From contig NC_134684.1 in NCBI RefSeq assembly GCF_024713945.1, positions 2,399,001 through 2,463,000 on the forward strand: a stretch of 64,000 bases of DNA, in the 5' to 3' direction. The DNA comes from Dermatophagoides farinae. Taxonomy: Eukaryota; Arthropoda; Arachnida; Sarcoptiformes; Pyroglyphidae. This document shows positions 11,514 to 23,565 of the stretch, one piece after another (within the stretch, counting starts at the first letter, position 1; each line of letters begins with the position of its first letter). A program made the position numbers and the translations under genes. Below the pieces are notes generated by a model. The model was not told the DNA's origin and did not search any database. It saw only the letters and a list, made by a program, of their open reading frames with translations.

Positions 11514-12401
11514 CTATCGAACACCATATTTGGCCAATTTTTCTGCTTCTTCAAGATTTGGTTCAAATATTTTATAATATTTTTCCATCTCTTTTTCAGT
11601 GAAACCATGTTTAGGACCCAATTCTTTGATCGATGGACATTGTCTTGTTACTTCTAGATCAGTGAAATCTAAATCACATTCACCACCAAGATAACGTGGT
11701 AGATTTTCGGCTGGAATATATTTTAGAATTTCTTGACCATCACAAAATCGTATAGTTCTTTCGGTACTTCCAAGAAAAACTTTAGCAATCGACCACATTG
11801 GACGTAATTTACCTGGTACATTATGACATAAAGTATATCGTAAACCATATGGATAATATGATTGTACTAGTTGAATCATAAATTGTAGAAATTCCAGATC
11901 TAGATTCCACCAACTCATTCCGACTGCATCAAACATAAAAACAAAACCATTTGGACCACTTTTTTGATCAACATAATCGATGACACCGGCAACAAATTGT
12001 TTAAAAAAATTATTTAATACTTGAATTCTTCTATATACTTTGACACGTATATAGATAACATTACGACCTTTGTAATCGGTACCCAATGGAAACAATGCGG
12101 CTGATTTGGCAAATTCAATAGGCAAATCTTTAGCATCACGATCATTGATACCAAAAATTTTTCGCCATTTAAAAGCATCGATCATTTGTTTAAGAGCTTT
12201 ATCTTCATTATCACGATTCCATTTTATGAAACGCAATGTCCACCAATCATTCATCATGATCATATTGATATCTTTTTCATGAAATAATTTTGGATCATTT
12301 CGATAGTGATTCAAAAATTTATTACGAACATTTACAATTGTATCGGAATAATTTTTCTGTGAAGAATCGTCATTATCGTTGTTGTTTTGATTTTTGTCCA
12401 T
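11514..12401 (-). CDS. CRAL-TRIO (Sec14-like) domain protein, MOSPD2-like
   Basis: A single-exon 295-aa protein. CRAL-TRIO domains hold a hydrophobic lipid in a pocket and move it between membranes. The order is a polar start, a CRAL-TRIO-N helical part (WWTLRFIKWNRDNEDKALKQ, then DAFKWRKIFGIND), then the lipid-binding core with YKGRNVIYIRVKVYRRI, GFVFMFDAVGMSWWNLDLEF, QSYYPYGLRYTLCHNVPG and YIPAENLPRYLGGECDLDF. These match the CRAL-TRIO half of MOSPD2 and its arthropod relatives best. MOSPD2 also has an MSP domain and a C-terminal membrane anchor, and both are absent: the frame ends 30-odd residues after the domain. The protein should therefore be soluble and unable to bind FFAT-motif partners. 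The start is the first ATG of the frame, and AATAAA (minus strand, 11452-11457) lies 57 bp past the stop. Confidence 0.85.
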   Translation of the reverse strand: MDKNQNNNDNDDSSQKNYSDTIVNVRNKFLNHYRNDPKLFHEKDINMIMMNDWWTLRFIKWNRDNEDKALKQMIDAFKWRKIFGINDRDAKDLPIEFAKSAALFPLGTDYKGRNVIYIRVKVYRRIQVLNNFFKQFVAGVIDYVDQKSGPNGFVFMFDAVGMSWWNLDLEFLQFMIQLVQSYYPYGLRYTLCHNVPGKLRPMWSIAKVFLGSTERTIRFCDGQEILKYIPAENLPRYLGGECDLDFTDLEVTRQCPSIKELGPKHGFTEKEMEKYYKIFEPNLEEAEKLAKYGVR

Positions 12402-13478
12402 TATTGTTGATTTTTTTTTGTAAAAAAATAACTAATTGATGATATTTAAACAAAATTTCGATTGAAATGATGACCAGATATTTAGATTAGACGTGACAAT
12501 CTTAATTTTGTTTGTCATATACTCATCGGTTGACCACGTTGACAACGACGAATAAAAAAAATGACACAAATGAAAAAAGTAGATGCTCATGAATGAAACA
12601 ACAAACATATAAACAAAAAAATATTATTTACGTAAAATCTATATGTGTTCAAACAATAACGATCAGTTCGTCATTGGGGCCAGATTTTCGCGTTTTCGTT
12701 TCATTTCATTTCTTCATCAGATATTGAAAAGTACATTCAAATAAGAGTGTGAGAGAGAGAGAGTGAGAGAATGAGAGAACGAGAATAGTAAAAAAAATGA
12801 AAATTGTTTCGTTTCAGCAAACACATCTGCACACAACCACCGTATAGCGCGTAGTTATGTCATGCCGTATTTTCAAGAAAACAAAAACAAAAAAAAAACA
12901 TAAATTGAACAACTTTGACCAAAAGTTTACATTGGAAATTTGTGTGAAAAAAAAATCTCTCACTCTCTTCGATCGATCGATCGATAGACATTTCCATTAA
13001 TTATGAGGATGATGATGATGATGATGAGAATACCTTGGAAAATCAACATCTCTCACATGAATGTGTGTACCAACTTTTGTCATATGTAAATTCTATCATA
13101 ACTTCATCGTCAATATATGTTTTTTTTGGCCATAAAATGATTTGGCAAAAAAAAAATTTCAGAACGATTGCAATCGATATACATTTTGAGTGATGATGAA
13201 TCGATATTGATGTTTTATATCTCAAGGACAAACGATATTGCTAATGAAGATGATTATGATGGGGAAAGACAGAATTTTTTTTTTACACCAAAATATTCAA
13301 GAAAAAGGTGAAAAGTTTTATTATTAAGTCAACTAATTTATTGAATATACATCATTGAATCATTGTTAATAAATGATTGTCATGAAAAAATTTTTCTTTT
13401 TCTGTAAAATTTAAAATGTCATTTTTTAAAATTGAATTGAATTAAATTTTCACAACAAATTCAAGTGTAAAAGAAAAA
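12402..13478. other. Intergenic between CRAL-TRIO gene and ACSL
   Basis: Promoter side of the CRAL-TRIO gene and 3' side of the ACSL gene, both minus strand. It holds a GA-rich run (about 12749-12780), a GATC run (about 12971-12985) and an ATG run (about 13009-13026). A minus-strand poly(A) signal for ACSL is at 13317-13322. No coding sequence is seen. Confidence 0.65.
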
Positions 13479-15952
13479 TTATTTTTTTACTTGGACACGA
13501 ATTTTTTCCGGATTAGTTTGTAATGTTGACCACATTCGTTGTAGATCATTATTATAATGTTTGATAATATTAGCTCGTTTCAATTTCATAGCTGCTGTCA
13601 ATAGATCATTATCGGGTGCCCAAATTTCATTGCACAAAGAAATTATTGATGGTAATTCAATAGATTTCAAACGTTGTCGAATACCGACAGCAATAATATT
13701 TTCATGTAAAATTTTTATAATTTCTGGATGATCATGTTGAATATTGTTTGCATTTGAAATGAGTCCATTTGATGATTCGAATTGTTGTTTTTCCAAGGTT
13801 TTTATAGACATAAAATTCGGCACAACCAATGCGGCCAAACAATTTAATGTTGCATTTGGAACGATACAAATATTATCCACATAACAGCTACTTTTTAATA
13901 TGGCTTCAATCTGAATTTTGGAAAAAAAATATAAAGAAAATTTTCAAATTTTCCCAATGAAAATGATATAATTACAAACCTTTCCTAATGAAATAAATTC
14001 TCCATTAGCCAATTTTACTATATCTTTTTTACGATCAATTATAGAGAATGTACCGTCTGAATGAATTTCTGCAATATCGCCAGTAATGAACCAATGAAAA
14101 CCATCTGAATCGAAAAATGCATCTCGAGTAGCTTCTTCCAGATCAAGATAACCGGAAGATATCATTTTACCACCGATGATCAATTCACCACGAGGATTTG
14201 GCTTGTCATCAATAAAATAATTGCCTTCATACCAATTCACTACACGTACTCGTACACCATTCAATGGTGATCCAATTCGTCCATAGGAAAGATCTTTGAA
14301 ATCCATAGAGAATACACCACCCGATGTTTCTGTTGATCCATAACCTTGAATCAATGTTACATTCAAAGCACATTTGATTCGTTTTTGTAGATCATATGCT
14401 AAAGGTGCTCCACCAACCACCATATAATGTAGATTACCGCCAAATTGTTCTTGTACTTTTGAACAGAGCAGCTTATTTACTATAGGGGTAGAATAACCTG
14501 TAATAAGAAATAAAAAAAATTGATAACTTCAAATCTTTGGAGAAATTCACTCAAAATCATACCTTTGCTAATCCAATGTGCTTTATAATCGATAAGATAG
14601 TCAAAAATTGCTTTCGAGAATGGAGTTCGTTTTTGTAATTTATTATAGATCTCTTTTTGCATTCGATCCAAAACTAACGGAACACTGATCATCACAGTTG
14701 GTTTTAATAATTGAAGATCACAGATTTGACCTTTAGCTAAACCTGGTGCTGATTCATTCAATGTAAATGGTGTTGCATAACCAACTTTGACACCACCTAG
14801 GAATAAGAATAATTCGATGGAAAATTCCAATACATGAGCTTGTGGTAAATAAGCTATATAAGTGTGGCTCGGTCCGGTCATAATAACATCGCGTACAACT
14901 TTTCCAATGGTCATTGCAGCTTCTTTCATTTGACGTTGCGTGATTTTGACTCCTTTAGGAATGCCTGTAGTTCCAGAAGTGAACATGACACCAAATAAAT
15001 CGTCTGGTTCTAAACATTTTGATTCAATATGTCGATATTTGTCCAAACGGCCCAGATTTTTGATCTCATTCAATGTATAAACTTTAATATTGGAATCGAA
15101 TGTTGGAATTTTTTGCTTTTTAGGTCCTATTTTTTATTATTATTAAATTTACAGATTGAAATGGACTACTAACAATGTATGAATTGAACTGCAAAACTTA
15201 CCTTCATAATAGATGATCGTTTTAAGATGTGGACAATTCTTCACGAAACCATGAACACGATCCACCAATTCAAAACTAACAAATATAATTTTAACTTTTG
15301 TTTGATTGAGAGCATGAATTAATCCTTGATCAGTAAGTGTATGGAATACCGTTACAATTAAAGCACCGGCTTTTCCACTAGCAATCATTGATATCATAAA
15401 ATCGAATCCAGTTTCCGAATAAATGGCAATAGGATCATGTTTTTTGAAACCAACGGCATACAATCCACGATTAATGGCTTCAACTTGTTCCAGAAAATCA
15501 CCATATGTTACCCATTTGTAATTACTTAATTTATATTTTCGTAAAACTTTTCCATCAATTTTGATTGGATTACCCGATTGATCATGTTGAATTTCTTCTT
15601 CCAATATTTTTCGATAACCAATCGATGGTAGATCATTTGGATATAATTCTGATCTTGCATATATAGCTTCAGTTATTGTATTACATTTCATCAATGGATG
15701 ATGCGGTATTGGTACATCATGTTCGAATTCTAAATATTCAGCATTTGACAATGATTCTGGTATGCCATTTTGTCGTATGAATCGTCCACGTTTGATAAAA
15801 TTTGCGCCACACATTCCGGCCATTTTCAATGTTTTCCATGGTTTTTCAAGTAGATAATAGATTGGTATGGTGAAAAATGTATAAACATAAACCACAGATT
15901 TGACAATATTGACTACAATAACTACCAAAAATTCTACTAAAGATAAGGCCAT
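13479..15952 (-). CDS. ACSL4: Long-chain fatty-acid CoA ligase, ACSL3/4 type
   Basis: The enzyme joins ATP, CoA and a long-chain fatty acid to make acyl-CoA on ER or mitochondrial membranes, feeding lipid synthesis and oxidation. Four exons: 15202-15952, 14563-15126, 13980-14497, 13479-13910 (2265 nt, 754 aa). Residues 1-40 form a membrane anchor (VEFLVVIVVNIVKSVVYVYTF). The ATP-binding P-loop MFTSGTTGIPKGV is at about 298-310. AYLPQAHVLEFSIELF follows, the adenylate motif QGYGSTETSG is at about 489-498, and the hinge region reads FITGDIAEIHSDG, IDRKKDIVKLANGEFISLGK. All catalytic motifs are intact. The anchor plus the long linker match ACSL3/4 rather than ACSL1/5/6; which of 3 or 4 cannot be told, since arthropods usually have one. 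The start is the first ATG before the anchor. Confidence 0.93.
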
Positions 15953-17013
15953 TTTAGTGATAATTGCACTGCGAGCGATTTTTTTTTCTTAATAATTTTT
16001 TGCTTGTCTTTATGTGATGATGATAGTGGAATAGTTGAAAAATTGAAATTTATTTTCAATTTCAAAAAAAAAGATTTTGAATTAGTCCAAATTATTGATT
16101 GTTAAATGTAAATTTCAATTTGTAAAACTTTTTATAGATGATGATGATGATGATGAAAGTACAGGATATGCACAAAGAGGTCACGAAAATTTTTTTTTTA
16201 TCTCACCCACACACACACACGCACACATTTAACAAAAAAAAAAAATTTAAATTTGTGATTACACAATTTTTTTACGCAGAAATTCTGACCAGATTAGCGG
16301 ATATGTACGCAAATAAAAATGGGAAGTTATTTCTTCTTATCGATAACTGATATGAACCCAATGAACACGAACAAATTCAAATTCGAACATACAAAATAGA
16401 TATTTTTTTGTTGTCATTCGTTTGACATTGGTTTGATGAATTTTCTTAGTTTTTCATGTTATATGATGAAAAGTCAAATGATGATAGAATACTGTGCACG
16501 AAATACGAGGAGATGAAAAGGACATGCAAACAATATTTTTTTTTATTTTTTTTTTTGCACATTATAAAAGCCCCAAGTGTCCACTTTGTATATGTGGTGT
16601 GTGTGTGTGTGTGTGTATTCGATGCACTGTAAAGAGAAAAAAAACACTGCTGGAAACAAAGAAAATTTGTCCTGGATGGAACACAATGGTCATCAAGATT
16701 TTTCTTCTTTTCCAATTGTTGTTGTTGTTGTTGTTGTTGTAAAGGGAAATGAAAAATTTATTATTTTTTTTTTTTTGCATTTAAACTTTTAAATTTGATT
16801 GTTGTTCATTTCCAATAGACACACCAATTTACACGCCTACTTATTTATTCGATATTTTGAACACTTTTATAACAACGATTAACAACGATGATGATGATGA
16901 TGTGTGCGGCTTGGAAATTGTGTTTATATGTACCAAATCAATCAATCAATCATTTTTTTTCTGTGGACAAATAAAGGCCATCCAACAGTGATGATAATGA
17001 TGAAAAATACTTT

Positions 17014-17047
<34 letters not shown>

Positions 17048-18820
17048 TCTATTCGATTCGTTTTCCTAGCTATTACATACATACACCATATGCAATGAAA
17101 ATTTTTGGACAACAACAACAAAGAAAATTTGTGTCAAAGATAAACGTAAGGAAAACGAATAATTGAACGGAACATTTTTTTTCACATTTGCACATTATGG
17201 ACTTGATCATTTTACCTTTGTTGTTGTTGTTGTTGTTGTTAATCCTCAAGTTGTTGTTGTTGTTGTTGTTGTTGTTCGTTACAAAAACGAACAAAAGATA
17301 CGGATGACCAAAACGTACTTTGACTTTCTCTTTCACACACGCACACTTATAATTTCTCACTTTTTTTTGAATTCCATTAAGTAATGTAAAAAAAAGACAA
17401 TTCCAAGAAAGTGAATACAACAACAAAAAAACTGGATACCGAGGCATCCTTTATTTATTTGTCACTACATGTGAACATTTCCTCCCCTCCTTATGTTGTT
17501 CGATTGTTGTTGGTGGATCTATTTTTAGGTTTTTAGGTTTAAAAACTCTTGCATATGTATGTATGGCAAATTTGTATTCCATAATTTAAATTATCAAAAA
17601 AACAAACAAAAAAAAAGAAAAACCATAGTCATTTGTCTTTATGTTCATTTTATGCTTCTCTATCATCATCTATCATAAAACGGGTGATGATGATCGATTT
17701 TTTTCGCCATCATAACCGGTTTTTTTTTCTTTTCTCTATTTATTCAACGATATGTGAGATTTCTTTTGTTATCCAAATATATGTTTTTCATTTGAATTGT
17801 ATTTGAAAATGAAATTGACCGAAACAAAACTTACAACTATTGATTGATCAGATCATTTGTCATTTTTCTAAGCCATTAAATACCGCCAATTTTGTTGTGT
17901 GATGAAAAATTTAAATAATTTCAAATGTTTATTTGTCTACACTAGATGACACTACTGGGATCCAACTTTAATTTGATATTTTGTTGTTTTATGATGATAA
18001 TAATAAAAAATGACGAATTTCCACATTCAATCAATTCTCATTTTGACAATGGACAATCATTTTTATCATTGCATAATGGAATTTTTTTTATGTTCAATTA
18101 TGAAAAGTAAAAAAAAATTTTTTTTTTGTTGCTGGTTGAATCGCGTACACTGGCCAGGATGATGGATATGAAAATGACATCATAATTGGGGTTTTTATTT
18201 ATTGTTTATTTCCATCTTTTTTCCTTTCATTTTTGATCAATTAACAAAGAATTTTTTTATTCATTTTTTTTCATTTAAATTGATTCTCTTTTTTTTCTTC
18301 TCTACCAGTTATTCGATTATTCAATATTTTGCATGGAAAAAAAACAATCATTCATATTCGAGTCGATATTGGAAAACAAAGAAAAAACTATTTGAAACAG
18401 ATTGAAATCTAAATTGATATTTTATTGAATGTATGTATTTTAAATGATATTATTATTTTCGAAATTTTACAATAAGAATTCATTTGTTATCTCAATTATC
18501 AATCGAATCGTTTTTAAAATAGTTATGGCTGCCATCATCGATAGACATAATCATTCAAGTTTTTTCAATGTCAATGTTAAAATATCTAATTATCTGACTA
18601 AATTCACCTTGGAATTTTTTTTTTTTTTTTTGGAAATTTTCAATTTTTCTCTCATTCATGCAATCACTGGCTTTGAATTCTCATCTTAATTGTTTGTCAG
18701 TATCTTTCACACGAAATACGTAAAAAATTTTCCAATTGAATTGTTTTTCTTCAATATACGGTGTATTATTCAATCAAATCATCATCAGCCAATATAGGTA
18801 GTTTGTCATCAAATTTAATC
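15953..18820. other. Divergent intergenic region rich in microsatellites
   Basis: This 2.9 kb lies between the ACSL start (minus) and the start of the cysteine-rich membrane protein (plus). It holds a TG run (about 16598-16617), a TTG run (about 16719-16741), a CA run (17016-17046) and two TTG blocks (about 17218-17240 and 17250-17276). Frames through it translate to Val, Asn or Thr/His runs and do not look coding. Confidence 0.65.
17016..17046. repeat. CA dinucleotide microsatellite
   Basis: About 15 perfect CA units, one of the longest dinucleotide runs in the window. Confidence 0.95.
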
Positions 18821-20251
18821 ATGCATCAATCACAATCTGGCGGTAATCAACAATCGATTTGGTGGTGGATGGCAACCAACCCATCACCATTATCGTCATC
18901 AACTGAAGAGAAACTGAAAAAACTTGTTGTAAAAGCAAACAATAATAGCACGAATGAAGATACCTGGTTATTCACAACGAATCCTATTCAATTTCATTAT
19001 CCTTTGAGTCATCATCAGTTTGATAATAATAATAATAATATTTTTGTGCATCAAAAATTGAATAAAAATAAAGAAAAAATGGACACACTTCCCAGAACAT
19101 TCAACGAGATGGCCAAAGATCTTCATGATGACCAACATGGAATTGTTCATAAAATCAACTATAAGCATTATGCCATTATGACTGTTTTGTTCACTATTCT
19201 TGTGCTTTCCAGTAAGTTTTTTTCAGAATATTTCAACGAATCTTATATAAATTCATTGATCTATTATCATTGTAAATAGTGATCTGGCTTTTGGCTCATG
19301 ATTCGCATAAATGTACGGTTGATCAACATACAGTCGATACTTGTCTACGACGTTTGACATTTTTCTCAGAAATTAATCATTTTCCTACCAATGGAAAAGA
19401 ATTGGACAAATATTGCAAGTACGGATCCCCATTAAGTTCATGATTCATTGGTGTTGACTAATAATGATTTTGTTTGTTTAATCAAAGAGATAAAATGGAA
19501 AGTGTCAAATGTTTAAGACATTTTGTCGAAGGCTGCCTTGAACCGGATAAACTTCAACGCAGTTATTTCAAAAAATTTGTCTCCAACTATCAACGACAAT
19601 TGGACAAGATTTGTCTTCGTTATACTGAACGACAAAGTTTGTTTGATTTATATTAACGATAAATTATTATTTCTTCCATAATAACTAATTAATTAATAAT
19701 TAAACTTGATAGGATTCCTTGAATATTCGGATTGCCTTTCCGAAAGTGATTTAATACACAATGTTTCCACCTGTCAGAATGCATTTCAGAATCAATTGAT
19801 TTACATTGCACAGAATCTGGATGGCGAACAACGACTTCAAGCTGCATGTTGTGCTTTTGGTGCACGTTCTGATTGTTTAGATCGAACAATATCAACCGTT
19901 TCTTGTGCTAGTAATAATCAAGTTAGAAGTTTTGTTCTGGATCAAATCGAAGGACCTTTTCTTGGAATCATCGATTCAGTATGTGAACCATATCATTCAA
20001 CACGATACGGTTGTCAACAATTAGTCGAACCAACACTGTATGAGAAACTATTCGAACATCCGGAAACATTGATTAGAAAATATGATCAAACAAAAATGCT
20101 TTCATCGGATGAAATGGATTTTTCATCACCATCATTGGTCAATGATTCGATTACTAATTCTACGAATTCAATCAGTTCTCGATTCAAGGTTGTTCAATTA
20201 ATATTCTATGAAAAATTTCTTTCCTATTTTATCATAATCCGGTCAAATTAA
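18821..20251 (+). CDS. Unrecognised type II membrane protein with cysteine-rich ectodomain
   Basis: I do not recognise the family. Exons: 18821-19211, 19280-19418, 19488-19636 and 19713 onward, phases consistent. The N-terminal 115 residues are polar and lack a signal peptide. One membrane segment follows (AIMTVLFTILVLS joined to MIWLLA), so the remainder should be outside the cell or in the lumen. The ectodomain has spaced cysteines (VDTCLRRL, CLRHFVEGCLEPD, QAACCAFGARSDC, IIDSVCEPY) and predicted helices, a pattern seen in helical disulfide-rich arthropod secreted proteins, but I cannot name a Pfam family. The 3' end is uncertain. The frame either reads on to the stop at 20251 through a hydrophobic tail, or splices at 20188 to an exon starting at 20311 and ending at 20373. 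AATAAA is at 20401. The start is the first ATG, and an upstream exon is possible. Confidence 0.75.
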
Positions 20252-20531
20252 TTTCAATGAAACAATGAATTCCATTTAATTATTGATTGTTGAGCTTTGT
20301 TTAATGATAGATTTGTCATCACCATTCATATATATACTATAGTAATAAGGTATTTATTGTAAATATAATATAACAATAATTTTTAAAAAAATTTTTCCTA
20401 AATAAAACATATAACAGAATTTTATTTCATTTATTATTTGAAAAATTTGTTTAGTTCAAAATAGCATTGATTTTATCGTAGATTATTAGAATCCAACACA
20501 TGAAAATATCACGAGCAAATATAATTAACCA

Positions 20532-22265
20532 TCACAAATTGATTGGAACTGGTTTTTGTTTGTACGTTGGGTCAAGATCATAATTTCGACCATATAAAGC
20601 TAATGTGCTTAATTCAATAGCTTTACTTTCCGGATTGTCTTTGGCACCTAATTCAACGAAATGTTCAGGTTTATCCGGTACATTTACTTTCCAATATTTC
20701 CATTTATTTTCAGGATTAATGAGCTGATTTTTAGGACCAACGGCACTGGGATATACGGCAGTACTTTCACTAAATGCTCCTCTTAGTTTTGCGTAAACGA
20801 ATCGAGAATTAAGTTCTTGATTTGAACCAAATTGTGAACAATCTTTTTCCACTTTTCCAATGTTCCAACGTGATGATGGACAGACAACAACGGCACAAAT
20901 CTCTTCAGTCCAACGATAAGTACCTGGTCGCGTACGATTAGCCACCATTAAATAGTAACGTTCTTCGGGAGTAAAATATTCAAGCATATTTGCTAATAAT
21001 GGTACACGATCCACCCATGACTCCCGCGGTTGATCTTTCACAGCTAAACGGTATTCAATCTGGCAACAAACACCTTTATAGCAGATATGAAATTCAGAAT
21101 CTTTTGAAGATAATTCCACTAATGTTACATCCAAAAGATTCATGTTAAGATGATGGTATTTTACAGAATTTGGAATCGGAATCTGTTGAGGTACTTCAAT
21201 AATTTCGCTATCCAAAGGACAAACAGATTTATCCGTTTCTCGGGGCTTGATGGGAACATTTGCCAAAACTAAACGTTCAACAGAATCATCGTATAATGCT
21301 GTAGCTAGTGTTTGATGTGGTCCAACATAAATACCACTGCCACGTGAGCCCAGCTAAAAAATAAAAATTTAGAAACAATCAAACAGAGAAGACTTATTTT
21401 TATACCTCGACACGATGAATGTTTGAAGCTAATAATGTGACATTGTTACCAAAGGCCCATGCCATTTGATATTGACTAGAAGATAACATTGGGGCTTCAT
21501 CAAACCACCACGTCGGAAAAAGCATGGTATCAAATTTGTTTTGTTCTGCTAGAAAATGTCCGGGCGTCTTAAAGATCATGTCGAAACATATTTGCATACC
21601 AAGCCGTCCTAATTCTGTATCGATGACCAGTAATTCTGGTTTCGGTGGAATATTCATGGTCATCTCACCGAACAAATGCATTTTGTGATAACGTCCCAAG
21701 AGTTTACCTTGGCGATCGAACAAGACGGCCGTATTGAATAAAAATTTTTTATCAGCAGGGCAAGAATCTGATGTGTTGCTAATGCCTAATTCTTCGCATG
21801 ATTTTCGATCAATCAAATCTGCTACAACGAATATTTCATGTTTTTGAGCTAGACATGCTAACCGATTATACACAGACTTTGTTTCCAGTGTACATGCATT
21901 TGTTTCACCATCGGGAATATCCGAAGCGAATTCGTCAGCTTTTTCACGTGAAGCAATATTATAGATGAGACCATCTTCGGGAAAAACGATAATATCGGCA
22001 CCCTAAATACAAAATTAAAATTTTTAAAATTAATTAGTCAATTTTTTGAGAAAAATACTTGTTTTTTAGCTAAGGCAGCTGCGTCTTCATAGACTTTGAA
22101 ATTCAATTCTATTATCTTGGCGAAATCGGATAATTGGCGAACATTTGTTTGATGAACATGATCAAGAACGGCGGCACGAAAGCAACCTTCGGGTGCTTTT
22201 TTCGTTTCAATCACGATGAATGTCATCAACGATAACAATAACCAACATCTCAATGGTTGCATCAT
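20532..22265 (-). CDS. Vanin/biotinidase-family secreted amidohydrolase (pantetheinase-like)
   Basis: Vanins split pantetheine into pantothenate and cysteamine; biotinidase frees biotin from biocytin. Exons 22059-22265, 21406-22002 and 20532-21353, all phase 0, give 541 aa. A signal peptide (CWLLLSLMTFIVIE) starts the protein. The nitrilase-fold catalytic triad is complete: Glu78 in VFPEDG, Lys176 in GRYHKMHLF and Cys208 in LGMQICFDM, almost the same spacing as human VNN1. The C-terminal vanin domain, with FHICYKGVCCQIEYRL and ICAVVVCPSSRW, keeps paired cysteines typical of the family. No clear GPI-anchor signal is seen, so the enzyme is probably secreted. Sequence alone does not choose between pantetheinase and biotinidase activity. 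It is convergent with the gene on its left and divergent from the RCC1/BTB locus on its right. Confidence 0.92.
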
Positions 22266-22788
22266 GCTTGTAATTTTATTCGGCAATAATTATGGTTTCA
22301 AATGAGAAATTGACTTGATGAGCGATAGAACTAGATAATTTATTCATTCGTCCAGATTTATATATTATGTTTATTTATACAATTTTAAGTACATATTAGT
22401 GAAAAATATCTAAGAAAATTAATTAAATTAGATATGTTTCAAGTATCAAGAGGATGTACTGATTTTATCATTGGAAAAAAACCTCTTGAACTCGATTAAA
22501 ATAACGAAGTAATCAAAAAAAAAACGGATGATTTTTATTATTATTGATGCGCGCATGTCTTTGTTTTTCAAAACACGCAGAATTGTTTCCAAGCATTTTT
22601 TTTGCAATGTATTCTCATTTTACGAATACGTCCTTTATGAGGAATTCACTAGTGTTGCAATTTTTCCGTTCAAATGTTTCCTGCTCAAATTTTTTTTTCT
22701 CACACATTCACTTTTCGTTCTTTGTTTAATTTTGTTAAATTTGATTTCTTTCGTTAAAAAAAGGTTTTTTTTTGTAATTTTTTCAAAA
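22266..22788. other. Divergent promoter region between vanin-like gene and Gag-like/RCC1 locus
   Basis: About 520 bp separates the two start codons. From about 22530 the plus frame stays open into the next ORF for 87 codons, but its composition (Phe, Leu, Ser, Ile rich) suggests a T-rich 5' leader and not coding sequence. I see no TATA box or repeat of note. Confidence 0.5.
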
Positions 22789-23565
22789 ATGGATCGACGT
22801 TTACCACCATTAACTTGTGACAATTGGAATGAATGGAAAAAAGAATCTAAAATCATATTAAATCGTTTGTATTTATGGTCTATTGTCGATGATGATCAAC
22901 TTTCGGATAAACACAAAGCTTTGGATGATGCAATCGTCGAAATGATTCTATTTTCTATCGAAGATAAATCCTTGATGATTTCATTGGCAAAAAATTGTTC
23001 GTCATCAAATAATTTGTGGCAAAAATTATGCGAACATTTCGAATCCTCAGCAAGTGTTAATATTGAAACAAATGATGAAATCGAATCATCTAATTTTGCT
23101 GCTATACAGATCAAAAAGGATACTCACGATGTTCAAATACAATCATCATTGTTGGACTTATCCGGATCTCTACCCGATGATTTCGAAGAACTTTTTGCTC
23201 TTGTTCAACAATTAGAAATTAAAGTAATTGAAACTTTGTCTGAAATCAAAGATGAATCATTGGTCATCGAAAAAGGCATCAGAATTCGACAGCAATTTTT
23301 GGATTTCATTGGTGTTGTCGAAAATTTTTGTGTTCCTTGTGAAACAGAAACTATTATCACATGTGATTCTCCACGATCTTCGAATTTAATTAATGATGTT
23401 TCTGACTTTAAACCACGTGAAATTGAAACCATTGATGAAACTAAATGTAAATCGAAAAAGTCAAAACCAACAGTTTCTGAATGTGAAAATGAAATAACAT
23501 TCGAAAATATCACGACCTGTGAAAATCAAAATAATTTTTTGGATGATCAACATAACAAAAAGTAA
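22789..23565 (+). CDS. Copia-Gag-like (UBN2/DUF4219-type) ORF, first part of RCC1/BTB locus
   Basis: A 258-aa frame from a well-placed ATG (AAAATGG). Its first 90 residues have the layout of Ty1/Copia Gag N-termini: LTCDNWNEWKKE, LYLWSIVDDD, a conserved acidic Ala/Ile helix (DDAIVEMILFSIED), then NNLWQKLCEHFES. The remainder is acidic and has no CCHC zinc knuckle. No protease, integrase, reverse transcriptase or LTR is seen nearby, so it is not a working retrotransposon. It is best read as a captured or domesticated Gag-like region. It ends at TAA inside AAAAAGTAA, where the frame shifts by +1 into the RCC1/BTB frame. Both frames probably belong to one gene, joined either by a 94-nt intron or across a 1-base indel. 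The fusion is inference. Confidence 0.6.
   Translation: MDRRLPPLTCDNWNEWKKESKIILNRLYLWSIVDDDQLSDKHKALDDAIVEMILFSIEDKSLMISLAKNCSSSNNLWQKLCEHFESSASVNIETNDEIESSNFAAIQIKKDTHDVQIQSSLLDLSGSLPDDFEELFALVQQLEIKVIETLSEIKDESLVIEKGIRIRQQFLDFIGVVENFCVPCETETIITCDSPRSSNLINDVSDFKPREIETIDETKCKSKKSKPTVSECENEITFENITTCENQNNFLDDQHNKK

Noticed and set aside
17073-17447. Overlapping plus and minus frames rich in Val or Asn
   Set aside because: They consist of TTG/CAA microsatellites and T runs, with no protein-like remainder.
22528-22788. Open frame continuing upstream of the Gag-like ATG
   Set aside because: Its Phe/Ser/Leu/Ile-rich reading fits a T-rich leader, and the well-placed ATG at 22789 begins the Gag-like pattern.
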